This document shows positions 1-8,142 of a stretch of DNA of 22,008 bases, piece after piece. The position numbers were made by a program, and so were the translations under genes. Below the pieces are notes generated by a model that searched no databases, had not been told where the DNA came from, and saw only the letters and a program-made list of their open reading frames with translations. Position 1 is the first letter of the stretch. Each line of letters starts with the position of its first letter. The stretch is from Alphaproteobacteria bacterium UBA2966 (lineage in GTDB: Bacteria > Pseudomonadota > Alphaproteobacteria > UBA2966). The DNA lies in contig DEBC01000085.1 in NCBI GenBank assembly GCA_002348365.1, positions 1-22,008 on the forward strand, in the 5' to 3' direction.

Positions 1-1035
1 CTCATCACATGGCCTCTCGTTGTGACAAAGGGACCCGGCGACTCCAGAGAAGACGATTTCAATCTCGGTATCTACCGGATGCAGGTGACAGGCCGGGACT
101 GCACCTTGATGCGATGGTTGAAACATCGGGGAGGAGCTCAACACCACGCGCGATGGAAAGACGCTCGACCAGAGCCCCTGCCCGCAGCTGCCGTCATCGG
201 CGCAGATCCCGCGACGATTATCGCCGCGGTCACGCCCGTACCGGAAACACTATCGGAGTACCAGTTCGCCGGACTGCTGCGGAATTCCCGTGTCGAGTTG
301 GTCGACTGCAAGACAGTGCCGCTGAAGGTACCGGCCTCGGCCGAAATCGTTCTCGAAGGTCACGTGTCGCTGGATGAGTATGGCGACGAAGGTCCCTACG
401 GGGACCACACCGGATATTACAACGCGACCGAGCCCTTTCCTGTCTTTCGAATTTCGGCCATCACCATGCGCCGTGATCCGATTTATCTGTCGACGTTCAC
501 AGGAAGACCTCCCGACGAACCAAGTATCCTGGGTGAGGCGCTGAACGAGCTGTTTGTCCCATTGCTTCGTCAACAGTTTCCGGAGATCGTCGATTTCTGG
601 CTACCGCCGGAAGCCTGTTCCTATCGTGTCGCTGTGGTCTCGATGAAAAAGGCGTACGCCGGCCACGCAAAGCGCGTGATGATGGCGATCTGGTCCTACC
701 TCCGCCAGTTTATGTACACGAAGTTCGTCATCGTCATCGACGCCGACCTCGACGCACGCAACTGGACTGACGTGATCTGGGCAATTTCCACCAACGTCGA
801 TCCGGCGCGGGACATCACGACGGTCGAACACACTCCGATCGACTACCTCGACTTTGCATCTCCCGACTCAGGCCTCGGCAGCAAGATGGGAATCGACGCA
901 ACTACGAAAATTCCGCCTGAGACCAAGCGCGAATGGGGCCGCAGGATTCGCATGTCGGACGATGTCATCGAACGCGTTTCCGACATGTGGTCGGAACTCG
1001 GCCTCCCTGGATCGGGCAAACCCATTTGGAAGTGA
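1..1035 (+). CDS. ubiD: UbiD-family decarboxylase (3-octaprenyl-4-hydroxybenzoate carboxy-lyase), 5' end outside window
   Basis: Removes the carboxyl group from prenylated 4-hydroxybenzoate in ubiquinone synthesis, using prenylated FMN made by UbiX. The frame is open from base 1 with no start; its first residues (LITWPLVVTKGP, then NLGIYRMQ and MRWLKHRGGA) align with the middle of E. coli UbiD, so about the last 344 residues are present. Other UbiD signatures follow in order: EGPYGDHTGYY, STFTGRPPDEPS, FPEIVDFWLPPEACSYR, KKAYAGHAKRVMM, RQFMYTKFVIV, TPIDYLDFASP and GLGSKMGIDAT. The Arg of NLGIYR and the Glu residues of EGPYG and LPPEACS appear to be the conserved active-site residues of the family. 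The C-terminus (GSGKPIWK) is complete. The stop overlaps the next start as TGATG, suggesting translational coupling to the cyclase gene. A GTG at 22 is internal and not a real start. Confidence 0.95.
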   Translation, partial: LITWPLVVTKGPGDSREDDFNLGIYRMQVTGRDCTLMRWLKHRGGAQHHARWKDARPEPLPAAAVIGADPATIIAAVTPVPETLSEYQFAGLLRNSRVELVDCKTVPLKVPASAEIVLEGHVSLDEYGDEGPYGDHTGYYNATEPFPVFRISAITMRRDPIYLSTFTGRPPDEPSILGEALNELFVPLLRQQFPEIVDFWLPPEACSYRVAVVSMKKAYAGHAKRVMMAIWSYLRQFMYTKFVIVIDADLDARNWTDVIWAISTNVDPARDITTVEHTPIDYLDFASPDSGLGSKMGIDATTKIPPETKREWGRRIRMSDDVIERVSDMWSELGLPGSGKPIWK

Positions 1036-2441
1036 TGCCCTCGCACCACCCAGAAACAGACAATGAACCGCGGTCGGAAGACCGTCTCGAGGCAGCTTTC
1101 ACAGAGGAGCGAATTGCAGGACTGAAGCTTGGATATCGCGTGAGGACCGTCGTCCTGGGGATCATCGCGATATGGATCATCATTGAGAACGTGTGGCCAG
1201 AACTGACCTATTACATGGCGACTCTCGCAACGTTCTGGTTGCTCGGTTACCTGCCCTACAGGCTCATCAGCTCCGGGTACGACAAACTCTGGATACGCTA
1301 TCTGTTTCGTTCCTCGACATGGCAATGCTGACGTTTACCCTGCTCTCAAAGAATCCAATGGGCCCGAATCCGGTCCCCTATCCCATGCAGTTCCGCTGGG
1401 ACAATGAGCTCTACTTCATGATTCTCCTGATGGGTGTGGTGTTCACCTATACGCCGAGAATCGTGCTTTGGGCTGGTGTCTCAGGCGCTATCACCTGGAT
1501 GGCGGGAGCGGCATGGATTGCCTTACAGCCTGATGTCCATGCCGCATTTTCAATCGCGGATGCCGATCGCAAGTCGGCAGATGCAGTTGTTTCCGCATTT
1601 CTGGAACCCAATACGGTTTTCTTCCAGTCGATCACGAAGCATGTGATCCTCATTCTATTGGTTGCCGGAGGATTGGCTGTCGCCGTGAACAGGGCCCGTA
1701 ATCTCGTGTATCGACACGCCGCGGCAGAGCGGGCACGGGCAAACCTTTCACGCCACTTTTCACCCAACATGGTGGAGGCCCTTGCCGAGCGTGACACCGC
1801 TCTGGGCGAAACCAAGAGCCAACAGGTTGGGGATCCTGTTTGCGGACATCGTCGGATTCACAGGGATAAGCGAAGGACAGCCGGCAAACGCCGTCATCGC
1901 GATGCTTCGGGAATTCCACAGCCGAGTTGCGCGCGCGGTCTTCGAGCACGACGGCACTCTGGACAAATACCTCGGAGACGGAGTCATGGCCACCTTCGGG
2001 ACGCCCGATGCTCGTCACGACGACGCTGTGCGCGCTCTCGACTGCGCCCGTTCGATTATCCTCTCTATCGCCGAGTGTAACGCCGAGAGAACCGCCCGAG
2101 GAGAAACCGCGATTAGAGTGAGCGTCGGGTTGCATTTCGGTTCAGTGGTTCTGGGCGACGTCGGCGACGAAAATTGTCTCGAATATGCTGTCATCGGCGA
2201 CACGGTTAACGTTGCCAGCCGCGTGGAAGAGCTGACAAGGGCGCTGGATGCTGACATCGTCACCAGTGCTGATGCCATAGCGGCCGCAGAGGCAGGCGGC
2301 GCGGATTCGGCAATGCTTCGGGAATTTGAAGCAGCTGATCCGCAAATAATCCGGGGCCGGGTGGAACCCGTACCCGTACGAATCTGGCGGGCCTTAAGCA
2401 ATTTTCCAAGGGTGACGCCGCTGGCGCCAAAGACTATATAA
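1035..2441 (+). pseudogene. Membrane-anchored class III adenylate/guanylate cyclase, disrupted by two frameshifts
   Basis: Would make cAMP or cGMP from a C-terminal cyclase domain on a multi-pass membrane anchor. Three segments join into one protein of about 468 residues. 1035 to about 1305 encodes MPSHHPETDN and the first two membrane segments (VLGIIAIWIIIENVW; YMATLATFWLLGYLPY). About 1310-1828, one frame back, encodes FLDMAMLTFTLL, further membrane segments and the linker LSRHFSPNMVEALAERD. About 1829-2441, back in the first frame, encodes the catalytic core. A one-base deletion near 1302-1312 and one extra G in GGGG at 1829-1832 explain both shifts. The core keeps the metal Asp of FADIVGF, DKYLGDGVMA with base-recognition Lys and second metal Asp, and the Asn and Arg of IGDTVNVASR. 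The ATG at 1035 overlaps the ubiD stop. Because everything outside the two sites is conserved, this is either a very recent pseudogene or two sequence errors. Confidence 0.85.
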
Positions 2442-2483
2442 CCCGTTCCCAGCCCTTTAACGCGACCGAACGGCAACCCACGC

Positions 2484-3845
2484 ATGTCAACTTCCAGCTC
2501 TACCGCGACCGCAGACACCGCGTCGGATCTTCTGAACGACCTGATTCAAACGGCCTTGGGGCTGGGCGCCGATGCGGCCGACGCACTCATGGTGGATGGC
2601 GTTTCATTGAGTGTCTCTCAGCGATTGGGAAAGCGCGAAGATCTCGAGCGTGCAGAGGGCAACGATCTCGGCTTACGCGTGTTCATCGGCAAGCGACAGG
2701 CAATCGTGTCGTCCACCGACACCTCGGCTGACACTCTCAAAGAACTGGTCGAGCGAGCCGTGGCGATGGCCAAGGTCGCGACTGAGGATCCTTTTTGCGG
2801 CCTCGCCGATCAGGCTTTGTTGGCACATCAATGGAGTGACCTGGACCTTTACGATTCCCACGAAAGCACTGCTGAGGAGTTATACGATCGTGCGGCCATC
2901 GCGGAGGACGCGGCGCGTGCACACCCGGGAATTAGCAATTCTGAGGGTGCTGATGCCAGCTGGAGCGCCAACAACGTGCACCTTGCCACGAGCCACGGCT
3001 TTTCTGGCAGTTACAGATCATCGAGCTACAGCATAAGTACGGCCGTCGTCGCGGGGGAAGGGACCGAGATGGAGCGCGACTATGATTACTCTCTGTCCCG
3101 GCATCTGAGCGACTTGGAAGATCCTGCATTGGTCGGCCGTCGCGCGGGCGAACGGACTGTCAAACGCCTCAATCCGAGAAAGGCAGAGACCGCACAGGTC
3201 CCGGTCATCTTCGATCCTCGTATCTCGGGTGGAATTCTGGGTCACTTCGCGAGCGCCGTAACTGGCCCTGCCGTCGCTCGCGGCACCAGCTTTTTGAAGG
3301 ATCATATGGACCAGCAGGTGTTCTCGCCGAGCATAACTCTTATTGACGACCCGCACCGATTGCGCGGCCTCGCATCAAAGCCTTTCGACGGCGAAGGTGT
3401 TTCGAACCAGGAGACGGTCCTCGCGGAGGCCGGAGTCCTCAAGACCTGGATCCTCGATTCAGCATCGGCACGCCAGCTCGGGCAGCAAACGACAGGTCAT
3501 GCCAGAAGAGGCACGTCGTCGCCGCCATCACCGGCTACGACGAACCTCTACATGACTCCTGGCGACCCGACTCCGGATGCGCTCTTGGAGACCATCACCA
3601 GCGGGTTCTACGTGACCGAATTGATCGGGTTCGGCGTCAATCAGGTTACCGGCGACTACAGCCGCGGCGCCGCTGGCTATTGGATCGAGAAAGGCGAAAT
3701 TACATATCCTGTCAGCGAAGTGACCATCGCTGGAAATCTCAAAGACATGTTCATGCATCTGACACCCGCTAACGACCTCGAATTCAGATATGCGACCAAT
3801 GCGCCGACTCTGAGAATTGACGGCATGACCGTGGCTGGCGCGTGA
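2484..3845 (+). CDS. pmbA: TldE/PmbA family protease subunit
   Basis: TldE (PmbA) is the partner of TldD in a heteromeric cytoplasmic protease that degrades unfolded peptides and matures some modified peptides such as microcin B17. The 453-residue product matches the E. coli length (about 450). The C-terminal half carries the clearest signatures: QTTGHARRGTSSPPSPATTNLYM (around residues 337-359), YVTELIGFGVNQVTGDYSRGAAGYWIE, PVSEVTIAGNLKDMF and the end DLEFRYATNAPTLRIDGMTVAG. No HExxxH motif is seen, as expected for the E subunit; the metal site lies in TldD, which is not in this window. The ATG at 2484 has no good Shine-Dalgarno sequence. The stop overlaps the next gene as GTGA. Confidence 0.95.
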   Translation: MSTSSSTATADTASDLLNDLIQTALGLGADAADALMVDGVSLSVSQRLGKREDLERAEGNDLGLRVFIGKRQAIVSSTDTSADTLKELVERAVAMAKVATEDPFCGLADQALLAHQWSDLDLYDSHESTAEELYDRAAIAEDAARAHPGISNSEGADASWSANNVHLATSHGFSGSYRSSSYSISTAVVAGEGTEMERDYDYSLSRHLSDLEDPALVGRRAGERTVKRLNPRKAETAQVPVIFDPRISGGILGHFASAVTGPAVARGTSFLKDHMDQQVFSPSITLIDDPHRLRGLASKPFDGEGVSNQETVLAEAGVLKTWILDSASARQLGQQTTGHARRGTSSPPSPATTNLYMTPGDPTPDALLETITSGFYVTELIGFGVNQVTGDYSRGAAGYWIEKGEITYPVSEVTIAGNLKDMFMHLTPANDLEFRYATNAPTLRIDGMTVAGA

Positions 3846-4624
3846 CAGCGCTTGATCACCTTAACGACGATCACGCACTTCTGCTGCAGTCTGTGCGCGA
3901 GGCTGGCGACATTGCTCGGAAGTTCTTCGACGAAGGTGCAAAGTCCTGGGATAAGAACCCGGGCGACCCGGTCACGGAAGCCGACCTGGCGGTCAATGAG
4001 CATCTACGTCGCAAGCTGTGTGGTGACCGACCCGAGTATGGATGGCTGTCCGAAGAAACAGAGGACGATCTGTCCCGACTTGATCGGCGACGGGTCTGGA
4101 TCGTGGATCCCATCGATGGGACCCGGGCTTTCATGGCCGGTCGACCGGAATTTACCATCTGCGCGGGTTTGGTTGAGGATGGCAGGCCGATACTTGGCGC
4201 CGTATTCAATCCGATCACACAAGAGTTTTTCGATGCCGTGAAGGGCCGCGGCGCGCGCTGCAACGGCGAGGCACTCAAAACACCTGATGGCGTGTCCCTC
4301 GGAACCGCGCGATTGCTTGCCAGTCAACGAGCACTGGAGCGTCGACAGGGTGTCGGTCAACTCCCTCAAGCTCAGTTCAGATTTATCAACTCGATCGCGT
4401 ATCGAATGGCCCTGGTCGCGCTGGACCGATTCGACGCAACAATCTCTCTCGCCAAGAAAAGCGATTGGGACATAGCCGCGGCGGAACTCATCGTGACAGA
4501 GGCAGGCGGTTGCGCCGCGGCACCAGATGGTTCGGCATTCACTTACAACCGACCCAACGCGCAGCACGCTGGAGTTATTGCGGCAGGCCCCACCCTTTTC
4601 CGGGAAATTCTGGACCGGCTGTAG
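3842..4624 (+). CDS. CysQ-like / inositol monophosphatase family phosphatase
   Basis: Mg-dependent phosphatase of the IMPase/FBPase fold. In this neighbourhood the usual annotation is 3'(2'),5'-bisphosphate nucleotidase (CysQ), which removes pAp left by sulfate assimilation, but inositol phosphate or other substrates cannot be excluded from motifs alone. Metal-site motifs are complete: DPVTEADLAVN (residues 42-52), WLSEE (68-72), WIVDPIDGTRAFMAGRPEF (86-104) and SDWDIAAAELIVTEAGG (about 207-223). The length of 260 residues is normal. The GTG at 3842 overlaps the pmbA stop by 4 nt, so translation is probably coupled. The pmbA-cysQ pair is commonly conserved upstream of lipid A genes in Alphaproteobacteria; here a cyclase gene lies between this pair and the ABC exporter. 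Confidence 0.85.
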   Translation: MTALDHLNDDHALLLQSVREAGDIARKFFDEGAKSWDKNPGDPVTEADLAVNEHLRRKLCGDRPEYGWLSEETEDDLSRLDRRRVWIVDPIDGTRAFMAGRPEFTICAGLVEDGRPILGAVFNPITQEFFDAVKGRGARCNGEALKTPDGVSLGTARLLASQRALERRQGVGQLPQAQFRFINSIAYRMALVALDRFDATISLAKKSDWDIAAAELIVTEAGGCAAAPDGSAFTYNRPNAQHAGVIAAGPTLFREILDRL

Positions 4625-4731
4625 GAATTGGTGGGACAACCTGCCGGTTCAGAGAGCTCTCCGAGATGCGGGGCCGTCCAATCGACATTCCGGCGCATTC
4701 ATTGGAGACGGAGTCGAACAAGACGGTTCCC

Positions 4732-4761
4732 TTGATCCCCGGTTCGTGAGACACACATAGT
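4732..4761 (+). promoter_or_regulatory. Weak candidate sigma70-type promoter in the cysQ-cyclase gap
   Basis: TTGATC at 4732-4737 and CATAGT at 4756-4761 are separated by 18 nt and each match the consensus at four of six positions. They lie about 110 bp upstream of the cyclase start, in the 245-bp non-coding gap 4625-4869, which holds no gene that I can recognise. The gap length makes a separate promoter for the cyclase plausible, but this particular match could be chance. Confidence 0.2.
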
Positions 4762-4869
4762 CCTAATGTCCCCGGTCGCAACGGAAATCCCTGGGCCTTC
4801 CAAGGCACTTTCTTGCGGTGCCGGGATAGCCCCACATCTCACGACAGCATACACACGGGTTGGCATTTC

Positions 4870-6141
4870 ATGACAGTTACGGAAGAAACCCGACCAAATG
4901 TGCCGTCTGCCAGCGACGTCATCACATGGTGTGATAATCCATTTGTCGAATGGCTGCTCACGGAAGGCTGGTCCATTTCAACGGCCCGGCTCCTGATCGA
5001 TGGATTGGCGCGGAAAGCTGTCGCCGCCGGTCTTTCCCTTTACCGACTGACCGCGACCATTCGCTTCCTTCACCCGCAAGTAATTGGCACGACATTCACG
5101 TGGAAACGGGACGGTGGTGAAGCGACGATGTTCTCACCGCCGCATGGCCTCCTTCAGTCCGCAACTTTCCTTCACAGCCCATTCGCCGCGATTATGCGCG
5201 GTGAAGCATCCGGTATCCGCCGACGCCTCGACGTCCCGAGCGCACCCATAGATTTTCCGATCCTCAAGGAACTCAAGGAGCAGGTCGTTACCGACTATGT
5301 GGCAATGCCCATCCACTTTTCCGACGGATCCATTCACGCGATGACGTTTTCGACCGACCGGCCCGGGGGATTTTCAACGGCGGAGCTCAGCCTGTTGTAC
5401 GACATGCTTCCCGTCATGGCCCGTCTCCTGGAGATCCATGCGACGCGTCACACTGCGAGAACCCTCCTGGACACCTACGTCGGCCGTCACGCGGGAGAAC
5501 CTGTGCTGAAAGGCCTGATCAAGAGAGGCGACGGCGAGTCCATTCACGCCGTAATCTGGTTTTCCGACCTTCGCAACTCGACTCGGCTGGCGAACTCGAT
5601 GCCTCGGGAAGAGTTCCTGGCCCTGTTGAACCAATATTTCGAGTGTCTGGCCGGTGCCGTTCTCGACCACGGCGGCACCGTGTTGAGATACATCGGCGAC
5701 GCGGTGCTCGCGATCTTTCCCATCGACCCCGAAGCGGGGTCGCCTCTCACCTTCCAGGACTCGACGACAGCCTGCAACGCGGCAGTGGTAGCGGCGCGGG
5801 ATGCGATGGAACGCGTGGCGGCCCATAACGCCGAGATTTCGGAATCCTCGCACGAAATACACTATGGCCTCGCCCTGCATCTTGGTGATGTCATGTACGG
5901 CAACATCGGTGTACCAGAGCGGCTCGAGTTCACCGTGATTGGACCGGTCGCAAACGAGGCTGCCCGCCTCGAAGACATGTGCAAGACCCTGGATCGCGCC
6001 ATCTTGATATCATCAAGCGTGGCAGAGCATCTGGATCTGCCACTAGTCTCATCGGGCTTTCAAGGTTTCCGTGGCGTTCGTGATCCCCAGGAAGTGTTCA
6101 CATTCCCGGAATGCACTGGCCCCCGCCCTTCCGGGGTTTGA
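4870..6141 (+). CDS. Soluble class III adenylate/guanylate cyclase
   Basis: Makes a cyclic nucleotide, most likely cAMP. The 423-residue protein has no clear membrane segment. Residues 1-190 form an N-terminal sensor-like region typical of a family of bacterial cyclases (LYRLTATIRFLHPQVIGTTF; later TDYVAMPIHFSDG and FSTAELSLLYDMLPVMARLLE resemble a GAF-type fold). The catalytic domain covers about 225-410: FSDLRNST with metal Asp233, RYIGDAVLAIFP with metal Asp277, and FTVIGPVANEAARLE with Asn362 and Arg366. The residue that normally reads Lys in KxxGD is Arg273 (codon AGA), a conservative change at the base-recognition site. The ATG at 4870 fits the family better than a TTG at 4813 that would add 19 unrelated residues. 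It is a different subfamily from the cyclase at 1035-2441. It lies between cysQ and the lipid A genes, where related genomes often carry a small DUF4170 gene. Confidence 0.88.
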   Translation: MTVTEETRPNVPSASDVITWCDNPFVEWLLTEGWSISTARLLIDGLARKAVAAGLSLYRLTATIRFLHPQVIGTTFTWKRDGGEATMFSPPHGLLQSATFLHSPFAAIMRGEASGIRRRLDVPSAPIDFPILKELKEQVVTDYVAMPIHFSDGSIHAMTFSTDRPGGFSTAELSLLYDMLPVMARLLEIHATRHTARTLLDTYVGRHAGEPVLKGLIKRGDGESIHAVIWFSDLRNSTRLANSMPREEFLALLNQYFECLAGAVLDHGGTVLRYIGDAVLAIFPIDPEAGSPLTFQDSTTACNAAVVAARDAMERVAAHNAEISESSHEIHYGLALHLGDVMYGNIGVPERLEFTVIGPVANEAARLEDMCKTLDRAILISSSVAEHLDLPLVSSGFQGFRGVRDPQEVFTFPECTGPRPSGV

Positions 6142-6157
6142 TCTCAGACGTCGACCT

Positions 6158-6187
6158 CCAGCGACTAGCCGTTTCGTTGGCCGCTGG
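6158..6187 (+). other. Inverted repeat downstream of the cyclase gene, possible weak terminator
   Basis: CCAGCG (6158-6163) and GCC (6168-6170) can pair with GGC (6179-6181) and CGCTGG (6182-6187), giving a nine-pair hairpin with a four-base bulge and an eight-base loop. It starts 16 nt after the cyclase stop and about 107 nt before the exporter gene. There is no T tract directly after it, so intrinsic termination is uncertain. Confidence 0.25.
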
Positions 6188-6278
6188 ATTGTGCTGTGTT
6201 ACTTTCGTTCTGATCAGATTCAGGCGCTCTACGGATCTCAACATTTGAACCCGAGTGAATTGGATCTGCTCTTAGAAT

Positions 6279-6284
6279 CAAGGG
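6279..6284 (+). promoter_or_regulatory. Ribosome binding site deciding the TTG start of the ABC exporter
   Basis: CAAGGGG ends nine bases upstream of the TTG at 6294. No ATG or GTG in the same frame lies nearby upstream, and the frame just after the TTG leads straight into the exporter, so this purine-rich site supports the TTG start. Confidence 0.55.
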
Positions 6285-6293
6285 GTTAGCTAT

Positions 6294-8105
6294 TTGACAA
6301 GCGCGCAAGCGGAAGGCACGGGCGTCGATCCGCAACCCACTTCCAGTTATGCGCTCGTGGCCCGGTTATATCGTGGCCACATCCGCCGCCATCTCACCAG
6401 GCTGAGTTTTGCAGCGTTTTGTATGACTGTGGTTGCGGCTGCCACGGCGGCGAATGCCTGGTTGATGGAACCAGTTCTGGACAAGGTGTTCCTGGAGCGA
6501 GACGAGGCCATGCTCCTGCTGGTGCCGCTCGCCGTTCTCGGCATCGCCCTGGTCAAGGGCGTAGCTGGCTACCTCCAGGGCTACATCATGGCAGCTGTGG
6601 GGCAACGCATCATTGCGGACGTGCAGATCGACCTCTTTGGCCATCTGATGCATGCCGACCTCGATTACTTTCAGCGGATAACATCCGGTCGTCTTGTCTC
6701 AAATTTCCTGAACGACGCGAATCTCCTGCGCGACGCCGTATCCAAAGCGCTCACCGGTATTGCCAAGGATTCCCTGATGCTCGCTTTTCTGGTGGCACTC
6801 ATGTTTCACCAGGATTGGCGTCTGGCCACCGTCACATTCATCATCTTCCCTATCGCCATTCTACCGGTGCGTAATCTCGGACGTCGGGCACGAAAAGCGT
6901 CGACCGAGACTCAAGAGCGGACCGGCCGCTTTTCCGCGATCCTGACAGAAACTCTCCAGGCCTCTCGCCACATAAAGGCCTATGGAATGGAGGCATACGA
7001 ATCGGCGCGTGCTCAAGAGGCCATCGAGGCCAGGCTGCGCGCCATTTACAAGGTCGTGAAGACACGGGCCGCCGCTTCTCCCATCATGGAGACGCTGGGT
7101 GGCGTGGCCGTTGCAGCAGTCATCTATTACGGCGGCAGTCGCGTTATTTCGGGAGAGACGACACCCGGAACCTTCTTCTCGTTTGTCACCGCCCTCGTCA
7201 TGGCCTATCAGCCAATGAAGAGCCTCGCAAACCTGAACACGGCACTTCAGGAGGGACTCGCGGCAGCGCAACGAATCTTCGCCATGCTCGACGTCGAGCC
7301 CGAAATCAAAGAACGCCCCAACGCACCGGCACTGCAACTGACAGGGGGTGAGATCCGCTTCAACGGGGTGACTTTCGTGTATCCGGACGGACAGCCTGCC
7401 CTCCAGGATATCGATCTGGTGGTCCCACCGGGACGCCGCGTCGCGCTGGTCGGTTCGTCTGGGGCGGGCAAGTCAACACTCCTCAATCTCATTCCCCGAT
7501 TCTACGATCCGTCCTCAGGCCAGGTACTCATCGACGGGCAGGATATCCGTGAGATCAGCCTGGCATCGGTACGTGCCAACATCGGCTTGGTCAGCCAGGA
7601 AGCAACGCTGTTTGACGATACGGTGCGTTCAAACATTGGCTACGGCAAACCCAATGCGACAGATGAGGAGATCATGGGAGCTGCGCGTGCCGCCGCAGCG
7701 GACACCTTCATAAAGGCCATCGAGGGCGGGTACGACGGTGTCGTCGGAGAGTCGGGCACTCGACTATCGGGCGGACAACGCCAGCGCATTGCGATCGCTC
7801 GTGCCATGCTAAAGGATGCACCCATCCTCTTGCTGGATGAAGCGACTTCCGCCTTGGACGCCGAATCAGAGCGACAGGTTCAAGAGGCCCTTGCAGCCCT
7901 CATGGAAGGACGCACCACCCTGATCGTTGCGCATCGTCTTTCCACTGTTATCGACGCGGACATAATTCATGTCATCGATGCCGGCCGCATCGTGGAAACG
8001 GGCTCGCATGCGGAACTGATGGCCCGCGCCGGGGTATACGCCAGACTTTACCGTTCGCAGACCAACGGATCCGAAGAGTCCCCGGCTCTACAGGCGCAGG
8101 CGTAG
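6294..8105 (+). CDS. MsbA-type ABC exporter (probable lipid A flippase), permease fused to ATPase
   Basis: A homodimeric inner membrane ABC exporter of 603 residues. Residues about 35-315 form the six-helix membrane domain (for example SFAAFCMTVVAAATAANAWL, LLVPLAVLGIALVKGVAGYL and the pair around VAVAAVIYYGG). The nucleotide-binding domain follows: Walker A GSSGAGKST at 387-395 with Lys393, Q-loop region NIGLVSQEATLFDD, signature LSGGQ at 491-495, Walker B ILLLDE at 511-516 and H-loop His547. Its position directly upstream of a DUF374 acyltransferase, waaA and lpxK points to export of lipid A-Kdo or a related lipid, as for MsbA. The family also exports drugs and peptides, so the substrate is inferred from context. 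Translation starts at TTG 6294 behind AAGGGG, leaving a polar N-terminal tail of about 30 residues. Confidence 0.9.
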   Translation: MTSAQAEGTGVDPQPTSSYALVARLYRGHIRRHLTRLSFAAFCMTVVAAATAANAWLMEPVLDKVFLERDEAMLLLVPLAVLGIALVKGVAGYLQGYIMAAVGQRIIADVQIDLFGHLMHADLDYFQRITSGRLVSNFLNDANLLRDAVSKALTGIAKDSLMLAFLVALMFHQDWRLATVTFIIFPIAILPVRNLGRRARKASTETQERTGRFSAILTETLQASRHIKAYGMEAYESARAQEAIEARLRAIYKVVKTRAAASPIMETLGGVAVAAVIYYGGSRVISGETTPGTFFSFVTALVMAYQPMKSLANLNTALQEGLAAAQRIFAMLDVEPEIKERPNAPALQLTGGEIRFNGVTFVYPDGQPALQDIDLVVPPGRRVALVGSSGAGKSTLLNLIPRFYDPSSGQVLIDGQDIREISLASVRANIGLVSQEATLFDDTVRSNIGYGKPNATDEEIMGAARAAAADTFIKAIEGGYDGVVGESGTRLSGGQRQRIAIARAMLKDAPILLLDEATSALDAESERQVQEALAALMEGRTTLIVAHRLSTVIDADIIHVIDAGRIVETGSHAELMARAGVYARLYRSQTNGSEESPALQAQA

Positions 8106-8142
8106 CGAACGTGAACCTGCACGAGGAACTCCCGTCCGGCTG

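Noticed and set aside
843..1325. A 160-codon open frame on the minus strand across the ubiD/cyclase junction
   Set aside because: It is antisense to conserved UbiD and cyclase sequence and has no recognisable motif; high GC coding DNA commonly leaves such frames open.
4527..4760. A small gene (such as DUF4170) between cysQ and the second cyclase
   Set aside because: The open frames here overlap the cysQ end and translate to low-complexity sequence with no DUF4170-like motif.
4795..4806. Perfect inverted repeat GCCTTCCAAGGC upstream of the second cyclase
   Set aside because: A five-pair stem with a two-base loop cannot form a stable hairpin; likely chance.
6121..6136. CCCCG/CGGGG hairpin at the end of the second cyclase gene
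   Set aside because: Short, inside the coding sequence, and followed only by TTTG; not enough for a terminator call.
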